Source: Byssochlamys sp. IMV 00236 (Eukaryota > Ascomycota > Eurotiomycetes > Eurotiales > Thermoascaceae). Taken from it: a DNA stretch of 63,578 nucleotides. The notes under the pieces were generated by a model. That model saw only the letters and a program-made list of their open reading frames with translations, was not told the DNA's origin and searched no databases. The stretch is taken from the NCBI GenBank assembly GCA_001931875.2, contig MSJH02000835.1:1-63578 (forward strand), in the 5' to 3' direction. The position numbers and the translations under genes are program-made. The stretch's first letter is position 1. Each line of letters starts with the position of its first letter. Below, one piece after another: positions 23,968 to 37,300 of the stretch.

Positions 23968-24175
23968 AATTAAAAGGAGACGATTTCATTATAGTAAAAT
24001 CTATCTCTTCTAAATCTAGGAGAGTAATTTAGGAGAATAAGTATAAGAGATAAAACTATAATTATTATTATTATTATTTTCTTATTATAAATTATCTTAA
24101 GATATTTATTTTTTTTATAATAAAGTTATATAATTCCCTATAATACTTATTAGTCCTAACTGCTATTTTATAATA

Positions 24176-27100
24176 TTCTTTCTTAATCTAGACTTATTAA
24201 GTTAGTAAGTCTTAATTATCTTAAGAATCTTAAGAAATTTATTTTAAAAAATAGCTTTAAAAAACTATCTGCTATTATATCCTTAATTCTAATAAATTCT
24301 ATATTAATTCTATTTCTTTAATATAGATCCTATATATATAAATATATAATATTAATATACTTTAATTTTTTATAGGTATAAGTATCTCTAATTAATAAGA
24401 GTAATACTTAATTATCTCTAAATATTTTTATTAAAGATTTAATAATAAAGGCTTATTCCTTTTTTATTAAAAGTTTATATTAATTTAAGCTAATATAATT
24501 TCTATAACTTATATCTTTTAAAAATAGGGCTAATTATTATAATTATTTTATAGCTTAATATATAGCTATATATTTAGCTTTTATTATTAAAGTTATAATA
24601 AATTTTTATTTTTTATTTAATTAGTTTATTAGGCAGTTAGCTAAAATAAAGATATTTTTTTAAGATTAATATTTAATTAGTCTTATTTATTATATAGTCT
24701 GAATTTAAATATTTAATAAATTACTAGTCTTAATTTATATTAAACTTAAGATTAAAATATATAGTTAATTAAAAGTATTTTATTAAAGATTTTAAGATCT
24801 TAAAATACTCTTTAAATAAATCTAATAAATACTAACTTAATCTGCTAATAATAAATATAATATTAGGCTTTATTAAAATTATTAAGTAAATAAAGCTATT
24901 AATAATTTATTAATATTCTTTTTAATCTGCTTTTTTATTTTATAGATTAAATAGCTTTAAATAATTATATTTATTCAATAAAATACTAACTAAATATACT
25001 TTTTTTTACTTATTTTATATCTTAATAAGAGTTCCTTAATATAATAAGATTAATTTATTATTAGTATTTTATTCTTCTTATTATAAATAACTTAAATATT
25101 AAAGATTTTTTTTATCTCTTTTAAGTCCTTAATTTTATAGACTATTTTAAATTATTACTTAAACTAATTAATATTCTTTATTTACTTTATACTAACTAAG
25201 ATATTATTAATATATATTAAGATTAAAATCTCTTTTTCTAAATATTATAATAAGTATAGATTAATATTAATTTATATAAAACTTATCTTTTAAAGTATTT
25301 TAATATAGGTTTAATTTTAATCTTTTATAGCTTACTTTAAGCTATATAAAGATTTAAAAACCTTAAATACTATTTTTAATAGAATATTTATTTTAAGTAA
25401 AGTTATTATATATATCTCCTTTTTTAATATTAATTCTATAAAAGTATTATTAATATTTATAGTATAATATTTATAATCTTTTATTATAATAATAGCTAAA
25501 AAGACTTATAAGATATTATAATAATAAAGGGTAAGAGTAAAGATATATTTAAAATTAATATTATATTTTTAAGTAAATTCTTAAGTAATAAAATATATTT
25601 TAAGCTTTTAAAAAGAGCTATTTAAATTATATTTTATAGTAAGTATTTACTAGCTAATAATAATATTAATTCTAAGTAATAGAATAATTACTTTAAAAAT
25701 ATTATTTATTTAAAGTATATTTATTTTAGCTTTAAATATATTCTACTATAATTTACCCTAGACTAAATTATTAATTATAATATAATATAAGTTTAAAATT
25801 AAAACTTATTTTTTAATTATATAAATAGCTATTATAGTATATAATATTTATTTTATATTTTTCTTTTAGTCTATATTAATACTTAGGCTTAAAAAATTTA
25901 GTATAAGTATTACCTTATAAAACTTTATCTCTTATTTATCTTTTATTAGCTTATATTTCTTCCTTTTTTATTTTATTATATAGAGGATTTCTATATAAGA
26001 TATTATTTATTTATTTAACTAAGATAAGGGGTTTATAAGTAGATTATTATAAATATTAAAATTATTATTAATTTTAAAAAAGGCTTTTATAAAATTCTCC
26101 TTTTATTAATTAATTGCCTTAAAAAAAACTTTTATAAGATTCTTCTTTTATAATTAGCTAAGTAATTTTATAAGTTATAACCTGTAAAATCTTAATAAAT
26201 TAAAATCTTTTTTTCTTAAAGAGCTATATATATTTAATTTAATTAAAATAAATAATATATTTAATTAAGTTATAGATTAATCTCTTAAATTTTTTATTAA
26301 TACTAAGTTTAGTATTAATTTTTAAGAGATTTTAAAATTTAATTCTCTTCTTAATTTATTTTTAAAGAATTTAGCTTAATAAGTTTTAATAATCTTTTTT
26401 ATATTTAATATTTAGACTCTTTATTATTTATTTATTCTCTTAATATATTTTATAAAAATATAGATTCTATCTTAATTTATTAGCTTATTTCTTCTTATTT
26501 CTTATAGTAAAGAATCTAGGTTTATATATAAAATTACTTAATATTCTTCTATTTTAAGATAATTATCTAATAGTTTAATTTTAATAAAGGCTTTTTTTAA
26601 AATAATTTAAACCCCTTTAATTATAAGTCTATTTAATACTTTATTTTTAATATATATATTAGTTTAGGCTACTTTTATCTATAATTTAATAAATAGGTTT
26701 AAATCTTTAAGTATAGCCCTTATTCTTTTTTTAATAGTTTAATATACTTATTTTATAGCTTTATTTTAAATTAATATATATAAAACTATTAGCTAGTAAT
26801 AGATATTAAAATTCTTTCTTTAAGTCTTAAAGAGATTTTTAATTTTTAATATATTATTTAATTATATATTAAGAATTTTAAAGCTTATTATTATCTTAAT
26901 TTCTTTTTTTTATTTATTTAAAATAAGAGTAGTATTAAATTTAGCTCTTATAAAAAATATTTATATTTTTTTTAAATAATTATTTATAATTATTAAAAAA
27001 TAAATATATTTATCTTTAAACTCTAGTATTTAACTATATATATTTATATAAATAAGTTCTAGAATATTATCTTTTTATTTACTTATTATATCTCTTTTAT

Positions 27101-29374
27101 TTCTAATATTAGCTATAGTATAAGTTATATATTAATAATTAATTATTACCTTAATTAATTTTCTTAATATAGTTAACTTATATAGATTTTTAACCTTTTT
27201 AAGTCTAAAATAACTAATTCTTTTATATTATAGTTAGTATTTTTTTAAGCCTTTAAGCTTAAGCTCTTAAGAGTCTTAAGAAAGACTTTCTTAATATTTT
27301 CCTTCTAAGTAATAACTATAATATTAAAGGTATTTTTAATTAGTAATAGTATTATAAGTATATATAGTAATTTAAATATTTAATCTAAAAAAACCTTTTT
27401 AATAATATAAACTCTATATTTAATAATACCTTAAATTACTATATTATTTAACTTATTTAATATAGATATTATTTTCTTATTAAAATATTTATATAAGTTT
27501 AATTATTAGTAAAATATCTTAGTTAATAAAAGGTTTACCCTAAGGTTTAATATAAATAATATATTCTCTAGGTTTAAAATCTTTTTATTTTAATCTTATA
27601 AAATAGCTATTCTTATATATTTTAAATATAGAATCTCTCTGCCTATATAAATATATCTTTATTAAATTTAAATTAGCAATTCTTTAAAATAGTAGTTTTT
27701 ATTAATTTTATATAAACTAATATTATTATTTATATATTATTAAGATAGATTTTTATTAATTATATCTTTAGAAAAATAAGTAATCTTATAAGAAATCTAA
27801 TTATTAAAATTAATTAAAGTTAAAGTTTTTAACTAAGATTAACTTATTTTAATATTTAAAGTTTTTTTTATTTTATATACCTTTTATTTTCTATTCTTTA
27901 ATTATTTATTTTTTAGAGATTAAATCTCTTTATAAAGTTCTGAGATTATTTCTATTATTTTTTTATTATTAATAAATAAACTATTAAATATTCTTTTTAA
28001 AAATTCTTATCTTTATCTTTTATTATTTTTTAAAGTCTTTTAAGTAGTAAATAAGAATAAGTATTCTTTAATATAATAATCTTTTTTATAAAGATAGTAT
28101 TTAATAACGTATTTCTCTGCCGACTAGACCACCTAACCGACTAAACTACTGCCGTATTATATATAAAATGCCTATTCTCTAGACCTAAATATCTCAATAA
28201 CTATAAATCTAATATATGTAATATTTAATATATAGCTTTTTAGGACAGTATATTTATATATACTTAAACTTCAGATTTTAAAAATTATTTCTTCTCTAGG
28301 TAATATAATTAAGTACTGTAATTTTTAGTAATTATATTATTTGGAAAATACCTAGAGAATTATAGAATTTAAACAGATAAAATTAAGGCTATATATATTT
28401 GAAATAATATATATTTTATATATATTTTCTCTTATAGTCTTTAGAAACATAGTTATTAAAATATTTAAATCTAGAGAATAGGCATTTTATATATAATACA
28501 GCAGTAGTCCGGTTAGTTAGGTAGTCTAGTTAGCAGAGAAATATATTAATTATCTGCTTATTTTATATTAAAAATATATTAATTAGTTTAGCTTAAAATT
28601 AAGCCTTTATCTTTTTTAAAATAATTAAAATATTTTTTATCTTTAAATTCTTTTATATATTAATTACTATTTTAATAATAATATATTTTTTAAATAATAC
28701 TAAGAATAGTTATTATATCTTAGCTTTAAGTTTAACTAAAGAAGATATTATATTATTAGATACTATAATTCTTTTTTCTATTTATTATAATTACCTTTAA
28801 ATATCTAAGATTATTTATTTAGGAGCTATTAAAAGTATATATATAATTAAATAAGCTAGTATCTTTAAATAAGAAGGGTTTTTTAATATTTTATTTATAG
28901 GGCCTTTTATAATACTTCTATATTAAAAAAGTTAATAAATTTATTTTAATTATTTTTAAATAGGTATTTAGTAATTTAATATTATATAATTATATTAATT
29001 TTATTATATATAGCTTTATATAGACTTTTATTTAATTTAATAGCTTTCTAGTAGTCTTTACTAATAAGCTATTTCCTTATATAGAAAAACTATTTCTTAT
29101 AATTCTCTCTTAAAAGAGTAAAAATAAGTCTCTTTTTTTAATTATTAATATTTTTTACTAATAATATTTTTATAATAAGTTAATTCTTTAACCTTTAATA
29201 AGATTTAATCTCTATTAAATTTAATACTTAATTTTAAAATATTAAAGCAGTTTTATTATAAATTCTCTTATATAAAAATAATTTATTATTACTATTTTAA
29301 ACTTTATAACTTTAAATAAAGAGTTTTATATTATTTAATTTCTCTTAAGTTATTATAAACTTAGGCTTATAATT
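24176..29374 (-). pseudogene. C1-C gag-pol remnant
   Basis: Read on the minus strand, RNase H lies at about 24380-24800, with the TEAEY-type block near 24565-24600. RT lies at about 25000-25420, with YVDD as YINN (25203-25214). Integrase and protease fill about 25500-27850, and gag lies at about 27860-29340, split by MITE2-A. The copy is heavily interrupted by stops and collinear with C1-A and C1-B. Confidence 0.85.
28109..28543. mobile_element. MITE2-A: about 435-bp inverted-repeat element
   Basis: Terminal inverted repeats of about 72 bp: from the left TATTTCTCTGCCGACTAGAC, CACCTAACCGACTAAACTAC, TGCCGTATTATATATAAAAT; the right end gives the same series with few changes. The parallel gag copy at 29840-29870 lacks it. 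The flanking TTAATAAC/TTAATTAT suggests an imperfect 8-bp duplication, as expected for hAT-like elements, but this is tentative. It keeps CpA, TpG and CpG that are gone from its host. No coding frame, so non-autonomous. Confidence 0.85.
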
Positions 29375-29590
29375 AGTTAAAAAGAATAAATCTAATTATA
29401 GTAAGATTTATTACTACTAGATTTAAAAAAATAATTTAAAAAAATAAGTATAAGGGGTAAAACTATAATTAATATTATTTTTTTTTATTTTCTTACTATA
29501 AACTATCTTAAAATATCTATTTCCTTATTATATAATGCAGTTATATAATTCTCTATAATACTTACTAGTCCTAACTGCTATTTTATAACA

Positions 29591-30875
29591 GTATTTAAAA
29601 TTTCTTTTACTTTATATACTCTCTATTTTTTATCTTTTAATTATTTACTCTTTAAAGATTAAATCTTCTTATAAAGTTTTAAGATTATTTTTATTATCTT
29701 TTTATTATTAATAAATAAACTATTAAATATTCTTTTTAGAGATTCTTATTATTATCTTTTATTATCTTTTAAAGCCTTTTAAGCAGTAAATAAAAATAAG
29801 TATTTCTTAATATAATAATCCTTTTTATAAAGATAGTATTTAATAGTTATTTATTTATTTTATATAAAGAATATATTAATTAGTTTAGCCTAGAGCTAGG
29901 CCTTTATCTCTTTTAAAATAGCTAGAATATCTTTTATTTTTAGATTTTTTTATATATTAATTATTATCTTAGTAATAGTATATTCTTTAAGTAATACTAA
30001 AAATAATTATTATATCTTAACTTTAAATTTAGTTAAAGAAGATATTATACTATTAAATACTATAATTTTCTTTTTTATTTATTATAATTACCTTTAAATA
30101 TTTAAGATTATTTATTTAAGAATTATTTAAAAGTATATATATAATTAAATAAGCTAATATCTTTAAGTAAGGGCTTTTTAATATTTTATTTATAGGGCCT
30201 TTTATAATACTTCTATATTAAAGAAATTAATAAATTTATTTTAATTATCTTTAAATAGATATTTAGTAATTTAATATTATATAGTTATATTAGTTTTATT
30301 ATATATAGCTTTATATAAACTTTTATTTAATTTAATAGCTTTTTAGTAGTTCTTATTAATAAGCTATTTCCTTATATAAAAAAACTACTTCTTATAATTC
30401 TCTCTTAAAAGAATAAAAATAAGTCTTTTCTTTTAATTATTAATATCTTTTACTAATAATATTTTTATAATAAATTAATTTTTTAACCTTTAATAGGTTT
30501 TAATCCTTATTAAGTTTAATATTTAATTTTAGAATATTAGAGTAGTCTTATTATAAGTCCTCTTATATAAGAATAGCTTATTATTTTAAACCTTATAGCT
30601 TTAAATAAAGAGTTTTATACTACTTAATTTCTCTTAAGTTATTATAAACCCGGGCTTATAATTAATTAAAAAGAAATAATTTAATTATAGTAAGATTTAT
30701 TCCTTTTAAATTTAAGAGAGTAACTTAAGAGAATAAGTATAAAGGGTAAAACTATAATTATTATTATTATTATTTTCTTACTATAAATTATTTTAAAATA
30801 TTTATCTTCTTATTATATAATAAAGTTACGTAATTCTCTATAATACCTATTAGTTCTAACTGCTATTTTATAATA
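29591..30875 (-). mobile_element. C1-D: 5' part of the outer C1 element (gag start and 5' LTR)
   Basis: Bases 29591-30663 repeat the gag region found at about 27860-29374, without the MITE2 insertion. Then comes a C1 5' LTR on the minus strand (30664-30875, 212 bp) and the TSD copy TAATA (30876-30880). The remainder of this element is missing. Confidence 0.85.
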
Positions 30876-33733
30876 TAATAGCTAATATAAAGCTAAAAAG
30901 TATTATTATTTTATCTTTAAATACTTAAAAATAGCTAAGAATTAAATAACTATAATTAATAGCTAAGTTAATAGTATTTTTAATTAATAGCTATATAATA
31001 TTTCTATTTAAATATATTTAATATAACTTTTATTAAGGCTAAGTAAATATTAAATATATACTTAATATTAATTATATTTAAATTAAATATTAACTCCTTA
31101 TAAAGTAAACTTATATAAAACTATAATTTTTATAAAGTATACTTAAACTAGTTTAAGAATATAATAAGCAATTAAAATAATATTAATTCTTATATATAAA
31201 GTAAAGATAAAAAATTTAAAATATATCTTAAATTCTCTCTTTATATAAGACTTAATTAAATATATTCTTTTTATATAAATTTTAGTAAAATATATGCTAA
31301 ATATATTTAAAAGGCTATTTTTTTTATAAATATTATTATTAGCTATAATAATATCTCTAAAATTATAGTTAATAATATTTAAGATAAATTATCTATTTTT
31401 AAATATTTAATAACTTATTTTAATAATATCTTATATTTTATCTATTAAAAGAATCCTTTACTTTATAATTATTTTAATATAAATATTTATTAAATATTTT
31501 AATAACTTTTATTAAAGATATATTTATACCTTATTTTAAGCAGATATTTAAGGTATTATAAGTATATGCTAAATATAGCTTAAATTTAGTTTAAGCTCTA
31601 TGCTTAAGGTAATTATAAGATTTTATCTCTTTTATTTTTTTAAAAAAATAAAAAGGATAAAATTTAAAGTAAAATATATTATTAAGTATATAAATGCAAT
31701 AATATTAAATATTATAAATATATGCTAAAGTATATACTTAAATAATATTATAAATATAATTATATTAAACTAAGTATTTTTAAAACGCTTTATAAAAAAG
31801 CAGACTATATATTTAATATTACTTCTACTAGTAAATTTTAAAAAAAAAAAAAAAACTAAAAATTAATATAATAAATTTTTTTATTTTTAAAATTAATAAT
31901 TAGTAAGGCATTATTTCTATTTAGAAAGTAAAATATAAGTATACTTAAATTAAATTCTAGTAATCTTTAAATAGTATAAAATAAGTTTAACTCTTTATTT
32001 AATCTTAGTATATATTAAATATATTCTTAGCTATTAGTTACTTTTATTAGTTACTTATTAGTAAATAATTTTAAATTATAGTATATTATATAAGCTATCT
32101 CTATATATATAGCTTAAATTTATATACTTTATTTATATACCTTAATAGCTTATAAAATATATAATATTAATACTTTTATTTAATCTACTTATACTTATAT
32201 TAATTATATTATTTTAAAGTATATAACTTATAGTAAGTATTTACTCTATATATATTAAGCATATATTAATTATAGGTCTAGGATTTAACTACCTTTAAGA
32301 TATATTTAAAGTTTTATATAAAAAATATAATGCTTTAATTAATATTTTTATTTCTTATAATTAAAATTATTTTCTTTTTATTCTTCTTATTTATTAAGAA
32401 GATTATATATATTTTCTTTTATTACTAACTAAGTTAAGTTAAGATTTTATTTAAGAACTTATAGATTTAATTAATTAAAGGGATATTCTTACTATAACTG
32501 CATATATATTATATATACCTTAAGCCTATACCTTATATATATTAACTAGATATTTATAGATAAATTCTTAATATTTTTAAAAGTATATATATTTAAGTAA
32601 AAGTATTAAGGTTAAGCTCTAAATTTAATTAGAGCTTTTTTAAATATTAAGGATAAAGTTATTTATTTAATTTAAAAATAAAAACTTCTATAATACTTAT
32701 TTAGTTTAAATATTACTAGTTAGAATCTATTTTTATTATAAGTTTTATATATATTAATATTATATAAGAGTTATATAAGAGTATAAGTTTAACTAATATA
32801 GAAAAAATAATAAATAATAAATTTATATAGTTAATATTAGTGAAATTAAAGAATATATTATTATTTATTATATAAATACTTAAGTAAAAGCATTTATAAA
32901 AATTAAATACCTTAAAATAAATTTAGCTTATAAGATAGTATTTAAAAATTTAAATATCTTTTTAATCTTAAGCTAAAATTCTAAAGCTAAATATATGTTT
33001 AATTTATTCTTATTATATATTTAGTATATACTAACTTTATTTTAGGGATTAATACCTATTATTATGCTTTATCTCTCTATAAACTTATTATATATATTTT
33101 TAAATATTTAAATTACTATTTTAAACATTATTATAAGCTATATATTAATATATTTAATAAGCATATATTTTAAATAAAGAAAGAATATAGACTATTACTA
33201 TAAATATATATAAGAAATAAATATTAAGTTAGTATTATCTTAATAAATATAGAATATATATTAAATATATTTAAACTTTAATAACTATTTATATTTTATT
33301 TATTCTTCCTTTAACTAGTAAGAATATCTTAAATATATACTTATCTTCTATTAAATATATATTAAATATAATTTTTATAAAAAGTTTAAAAGATTTTATT
33401 TCCTTATTTATTAACTAAAATATCTATAGGATTTAAATTTATATTAAGAAATCTTTTAAACTATATATTAATAGGATAAGAAATATCTAGATATTAAAAG
33501 ATAGCTTTAAAATAAAACTAAATTATAAATTCTTACTGTATTATTATAAGAAATATTAAAAATCTTTTTTAAATAGTAGAGTTATACTTAAAAGCATATT
33601 AAATTATTTAAAAGTAATTACTTTTAAGATAATTATAATATAGGGAGAAACTTATCTTTATTAAGGGCTATTAAATAATAAGTTTATATTTAACATATAC
33701 TTAGTTTATATATAGCCTAGATTAAATATTAAT
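30876..33733. repeat. Repeat R1, copy 2, with the empty G1 target site
   Basis: Bases 31462-31551 and 31547-33733 match copy 1 at 1-90 and 6191-8386. The uninterrupted junction near 31541-31560 (GATATTTAAGGTATT) is the pre-insertion site of G1. The first 586 bp (30876-31461) extend R1 beyond the left edge of copy 1. The motif AAATATATGCTAAATATAT recurs (near 31290 and 31560). A run of about 16 A lies at 31840-31855. No coding trace. The copy is cut at its right end by MITE1-B. Confidence 0.85.
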
Positions 33734-34251
33734 GGGCCTATACCTCGGCCTAGCCGGGGGCGAGCTTAGCCCACCCTAGAAGCTCGGCCCACCCGAGTAT
33801 TTTTACCATTTTTTAAGTGGGCTGAGCTTTTAAACTAAAAACTTCAAAAATTTATTAAAAGTCGAAACCTAAAGATATTTCACTCGGAATTGAATATTTA
33901 TATAGGTTATAACCTATATCTTATATATAAAAAAAAGAAAAATTAAATATCTAAAAATCGATTTTTAAGAATTAAAAAACCAAGAAAGATTTGTAATTTT
34001 CGAATTTCTATGTGTAATTTACTAACTCTTGCCCTAGCGTACCCAATTAAAATCCTAAAATCCTAATTTTAAAATATAATATAGACTAAAATATAAATTA
34101 TTTTATAATATTTTTTATATATTTCTACTATGCCTAAATAGGCTAGGAAACATTAAAGTTTCTTAGGGTGCGCCGAGATCCTAAATACTTAAGTAGTATA
34201 AGCTTTTAGGGTAGGCTAAGCTCGTCCCTAGCTGGGCCGAGCTACATCCCG
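33734..34251. mobile_element. MITE1-B: 518-bp inverted-repeat element, opposite orientation to MITE1-A
   Basis: Same family as 18168-18681 in reverse orientation and alignable end to end. Ends are GGGCCTATACCTCGGCC (left) and GGCCGAGCTACATCCCGC (right). The terminal repeats keep intact GCCCACCC and CCGGGGGCG stretches, and internal CpA/TpG survive (for example TATGTGTAATTT). Left flank is R1, right flank is C2: two different repeats with no shared duplication. The palindrome TAAAAATCGATTTTTA is conserved at 33952-33967. Confidence 0.88.
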
Positions 34252-34850
34252 CTTTTTATTTTATAATCTCTTATTTTTTATTAGTTAAATCTCTTTATAG
34301 AGTTTAAAAATTATATTTATTATTTTTTTATTTTATATAAATAAGCTATTAATAGCTTTTTTAAAAAAACCCTTTTATTATCTTTTAATATCTTTTATAG
34401 CCTTTTATATAGTAAATAAATATAAGTAGTCCTTAATATAGTGCTTCTTCTTATAAATATAGTATTTAATAAATATCTGCTTATTTTTTAAAAAGAACGC
34501 AATAGCTAGTTTAACTTAAAATTAAGCTTTTTTTTTCTCTAAAATAGCTAAGATATTATCTACTTCTAATTATTATTAAGCATTAATAATAGCCTTAATA
34601 GTAATATACTTTTTAGATAATATTAAAAGCAGTTATTATATCTTAATCTTTAGCTTAGCTAAAAAAATATTATTTTATTAAATATAGTAATTCTCTTTTT
34701 TATTTATTATAATTGCCCTTAAGTATTTATAATTATTTATTCTAAAATTATTTAAAAATATATATAGGCTTAAATAAGTTAGCGTCTTTAAGTAAGAAAA
34801 GTCTTCTTATATTATTTTTTTAATATTTCTTATAATACTAATATACTAGT
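34252..34850 (-). mobile_element. C2-B fragment, part 1 (gag region)
   Basis: It matches C2-A from about 20773 to 21375, minus strand. It begins abruptly at the MITE1-B edge and is broken at 34850 by G2, whose TSD CTAGT occupies 34846-34850. It continues at 46499. It holds gag sequence with stops throughout. Confidence 0.82.
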
Positions 34851-35095
34851 TATTATAGCGCTATCTTAGCGCTAACTTAATAAGGAGATAGAGTAAGAGA
34901 TCTACTGGTAAAACCTCTAACTACCTATATAATTTAAAAGCAGTTAAGAAATAAAGAATCTTATATAAATAAAAGACTTAAGATTCCTTTCTTAAATTTT
35001 TTTCTTTTTCTTTCTTTAGCTTAAAGTTCTTTATTATACTGCCTTACTAGATTAAAAGTATTAATAAATTTAATTTAATCTGCTTAAGCGTAATA
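34851..35095 (+). repeat. G2 5' LTR (245 bp)
   Basis: It begins TATTATAGCGCTATCTTAGCGCTAA, with an internal inverted pair of AGCGCT, and ends TAAGCGTAATA. It aligns over its length with 46256-46498, by transitions. Confidence 0.92.
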
Positions 35096-37025
35096 TTACT
35101 TTAAGCTAATTTTACCTATTTTATTTTATTTTACTTTTAAAATTTCTTATTTAAGTATACTTTATTACTTATAAAACCTATCTACTAATTAATTAATACT
35201 TAACTTAACTAAAGCTTTACTATAATAAAATTTACTAATAAATTTAATTATCTTTAAAATAACTTTAAAAATTATAATAAGAAGCTTAAATAAGAATTAA
35301 AGAAAAAAACTAATAATTAATATATTTTATTCTACTAGAATAATAAGCTAGTAAAACTTTCTTAAGATAAGTTTTAGAAGATTCTTAAAGAAGATTCTAT
35401 TAAGATCTAGAATATATAGTATTATATTACTATTACTCTCTTAAAGAAGATTAATAATTTAAAATATATTAAATACTTAAATAAATGCGAGATTAAATAT
35501 AACTATAATCTTGCCTAATAAATCTATTAAAAGAAATACTATATAATAAAAGTAAAATAATAGGTTATAAAAATAAAATAATAAGTTATAGAACTTATCT
35601 ATAAATAAGAAGATTATAAAAAGGCTATTATTAATATAGCTCTCTGCCTTAAATATAAGAATAGTCTAGGATTTAAAGGCGACTAGCCTTAATACTCTAT
35701 TAAATTACTTAACCTGCCCCTATTTACTAATAAAAAGAATTTTAAGTTTAATAATTAGCTATTATAGATTAAGAATAAGCTAAGAATAAATACTAATTAC
35801 TATAGAAGTAACTATCTTTATATTATATATATTTAAAGCCGCCTAAATAAAAAGACTATAGCTTATATATCTTTAAGATTTTATAAAAACTTAAGCCTCT
35901 TCTTTTAAATAGCTAAAGAGATATTTAATTATTTTTAAGCTATATTTTATAATTTAAATTATTAATAAAATATAAAATACTAGTTTATTAATTTATATAT
36001 AAAGATATATTAGAAGTATAATAACTTTTTTATAGAATTTATAAGATTAATAAGTAAAGTAAGTATTTACTCTAATAACTATTAAACTAAGATATATAAT
36101 AAGATTACCTCTTTTTTTAAAAGTCTTATTATTAGCTAATACTATTAAATTAAGAATTTTAATAATTTTAAAAATACTTACTATTAAGCTGCTTATACTC
36201 TTTAAAAAAATAATAAAAATAATTATAAGGCTAATTAAAATAAAAATTTAAATATTAAAACCTTTTTTTTTAAATTTTATTTAACTAATTTAGCAGCAGT
36301 TTATTTATCCCTAAGACTAATACTAGATTCTCTATTATTAACTGCGAGACTCTTATAAAAAAAGAGAAGTATTTTTTTTATAAAATAAAAGAGTATTTTA
36401 TTATTAATTACCTATTAAAAAAAATAATAATAAATATTAAAAGCTTAAAGATTAAGATAAAAAAAAGTAAATAAGACTTAGAAAAAGCTAATCTTTAAGC
36501 TAAGACTTTAACCTAGGAATTAATAAGAAATTAGCAGAGATTAATCTTAATTGCTTTTTAAGGGATAATTACTTTATTAAGCTTAGCTTAATTTATAAAA
36601 ATAAATATAATATTAAGCTCTTTACTCTATTAAATTTTAGAATAAATAGGCTTTATTTCTTTAATAGTTTATTAGTCTTATTAATTATTTAATTCTTAAA
36701 TACTTCCTTAAAACCTTTATATTAACCTATATTTATTAATAGCTATAATAACTAAACTAAAGAATAAATAGATTATATTCTAGTTATTAATTTAAAGATT
36801 AATAAGAAGATTTATTTAAATCTCTTTATACTAATTATTAACTTAAATTATTATAACTTAATCTTTAAATAAAAGTAAATAGCTAAAGAATCTATCTTTT
36901 TAAATATTTAAAACTAATAGCTAATTTAGCTATATAATAATTTATAAATTTATTAATTTTAATAAAAACTAATTGCTATAAAGGAGAATTTAATAAGATT
37001 ATTCTTAAACCTTAAATATTAATAA
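35096..37025 (+). pseudogene. G2 gag and protease remnant
   Basis: This is the plus-strand region between the 5' LTR and the C3 insertion. At about 36770-36905 the translation resembles the end of a gypsy aspartic protease: an ILVINLKI-like stretch, then LNYYNLIFK (an HDLILGRKW-type block) and AKESIFLNI. Upstream sequence is presumably gag; I could not place a zinc knuckle. TAA/TAG occurs in all frames. The reading continues at 42369. Confidence 0.7.
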
Positions 37026-37300
37026 AGTTAAAAAGAATAGGTTTAGATAAAATTCCTAGATTATTTAACTATCTTAGAGAGCTAATAATACTTTAAAAGA
37101 AAGAGTATTAGCGCACGCAGTAGATATAAAATATATATATATATTTTTTTAATTAAGGTAATAGATTTTTATATAAAGCTTAGGAAATAATTTCTTTAAA
37201 CTGCTTAATTTTATTAAGGTAAAATTATTACTAAAAACTTCCTTAAAATAAAATCTTTATTATATTAAAAACTACTAGTCTTAACTACTATTTTATAATA
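37026..37300 (-). repeat. C3 3' LTR (275 bp)
   Basis: It pairs with 42085-42363. It contains AGCGCACGCAG (about 37110-37122), a spot the other LTR shows as the RIP product ATATATATAG, so the two LTRs have been mutated to different extents here. An (AT)n tract of about 12 bp is at 37129-37147. Confidence 0.9.

Larger units (their letters stand above)
23968..29590 (-). mobile_element. C1-C: full-length inner C1 copia copy with MITE2-A inside
   Basis: Its length is 5,623 bp, or about 5,188 bp without MITE2-A, equal to C1-B. LTRs are 23968-24175 (3', 208 bp) and 29375-29590 (5', 216 bp). The outer end of the latter keeps the unmutated TAACA, so the family 5' terminus is TGTTA. Confidence 0.85.
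23968..30875 (-). mobile_element. C1 composite: nested C1 copies collapsed into one three-LTR unit
   Basis: Three C1 LTRs occur in the same minus orientation: 23968-24175, 29375-29590 and 30664-30875. The unit as a whole is flanked by TAATA (23963-23967 and 30876-30880). The middle LTR has no matching TSD with the left one (GTATT at 29591-29595). The simplest reading is an outer element entered in its gag region by a second C1; recombination between the inner and outer 3' LTRs then removed the rest of the outer element. Confidence 0.8.

Noticed and set aside
33734..33800. GC clusters of the kind seen in yeast mitochondrial DNA, or a CpG-island promoter
   Set aside because: They are the terminal inverted repeat of a 518-bp element with a second full copy at 18168-18681.
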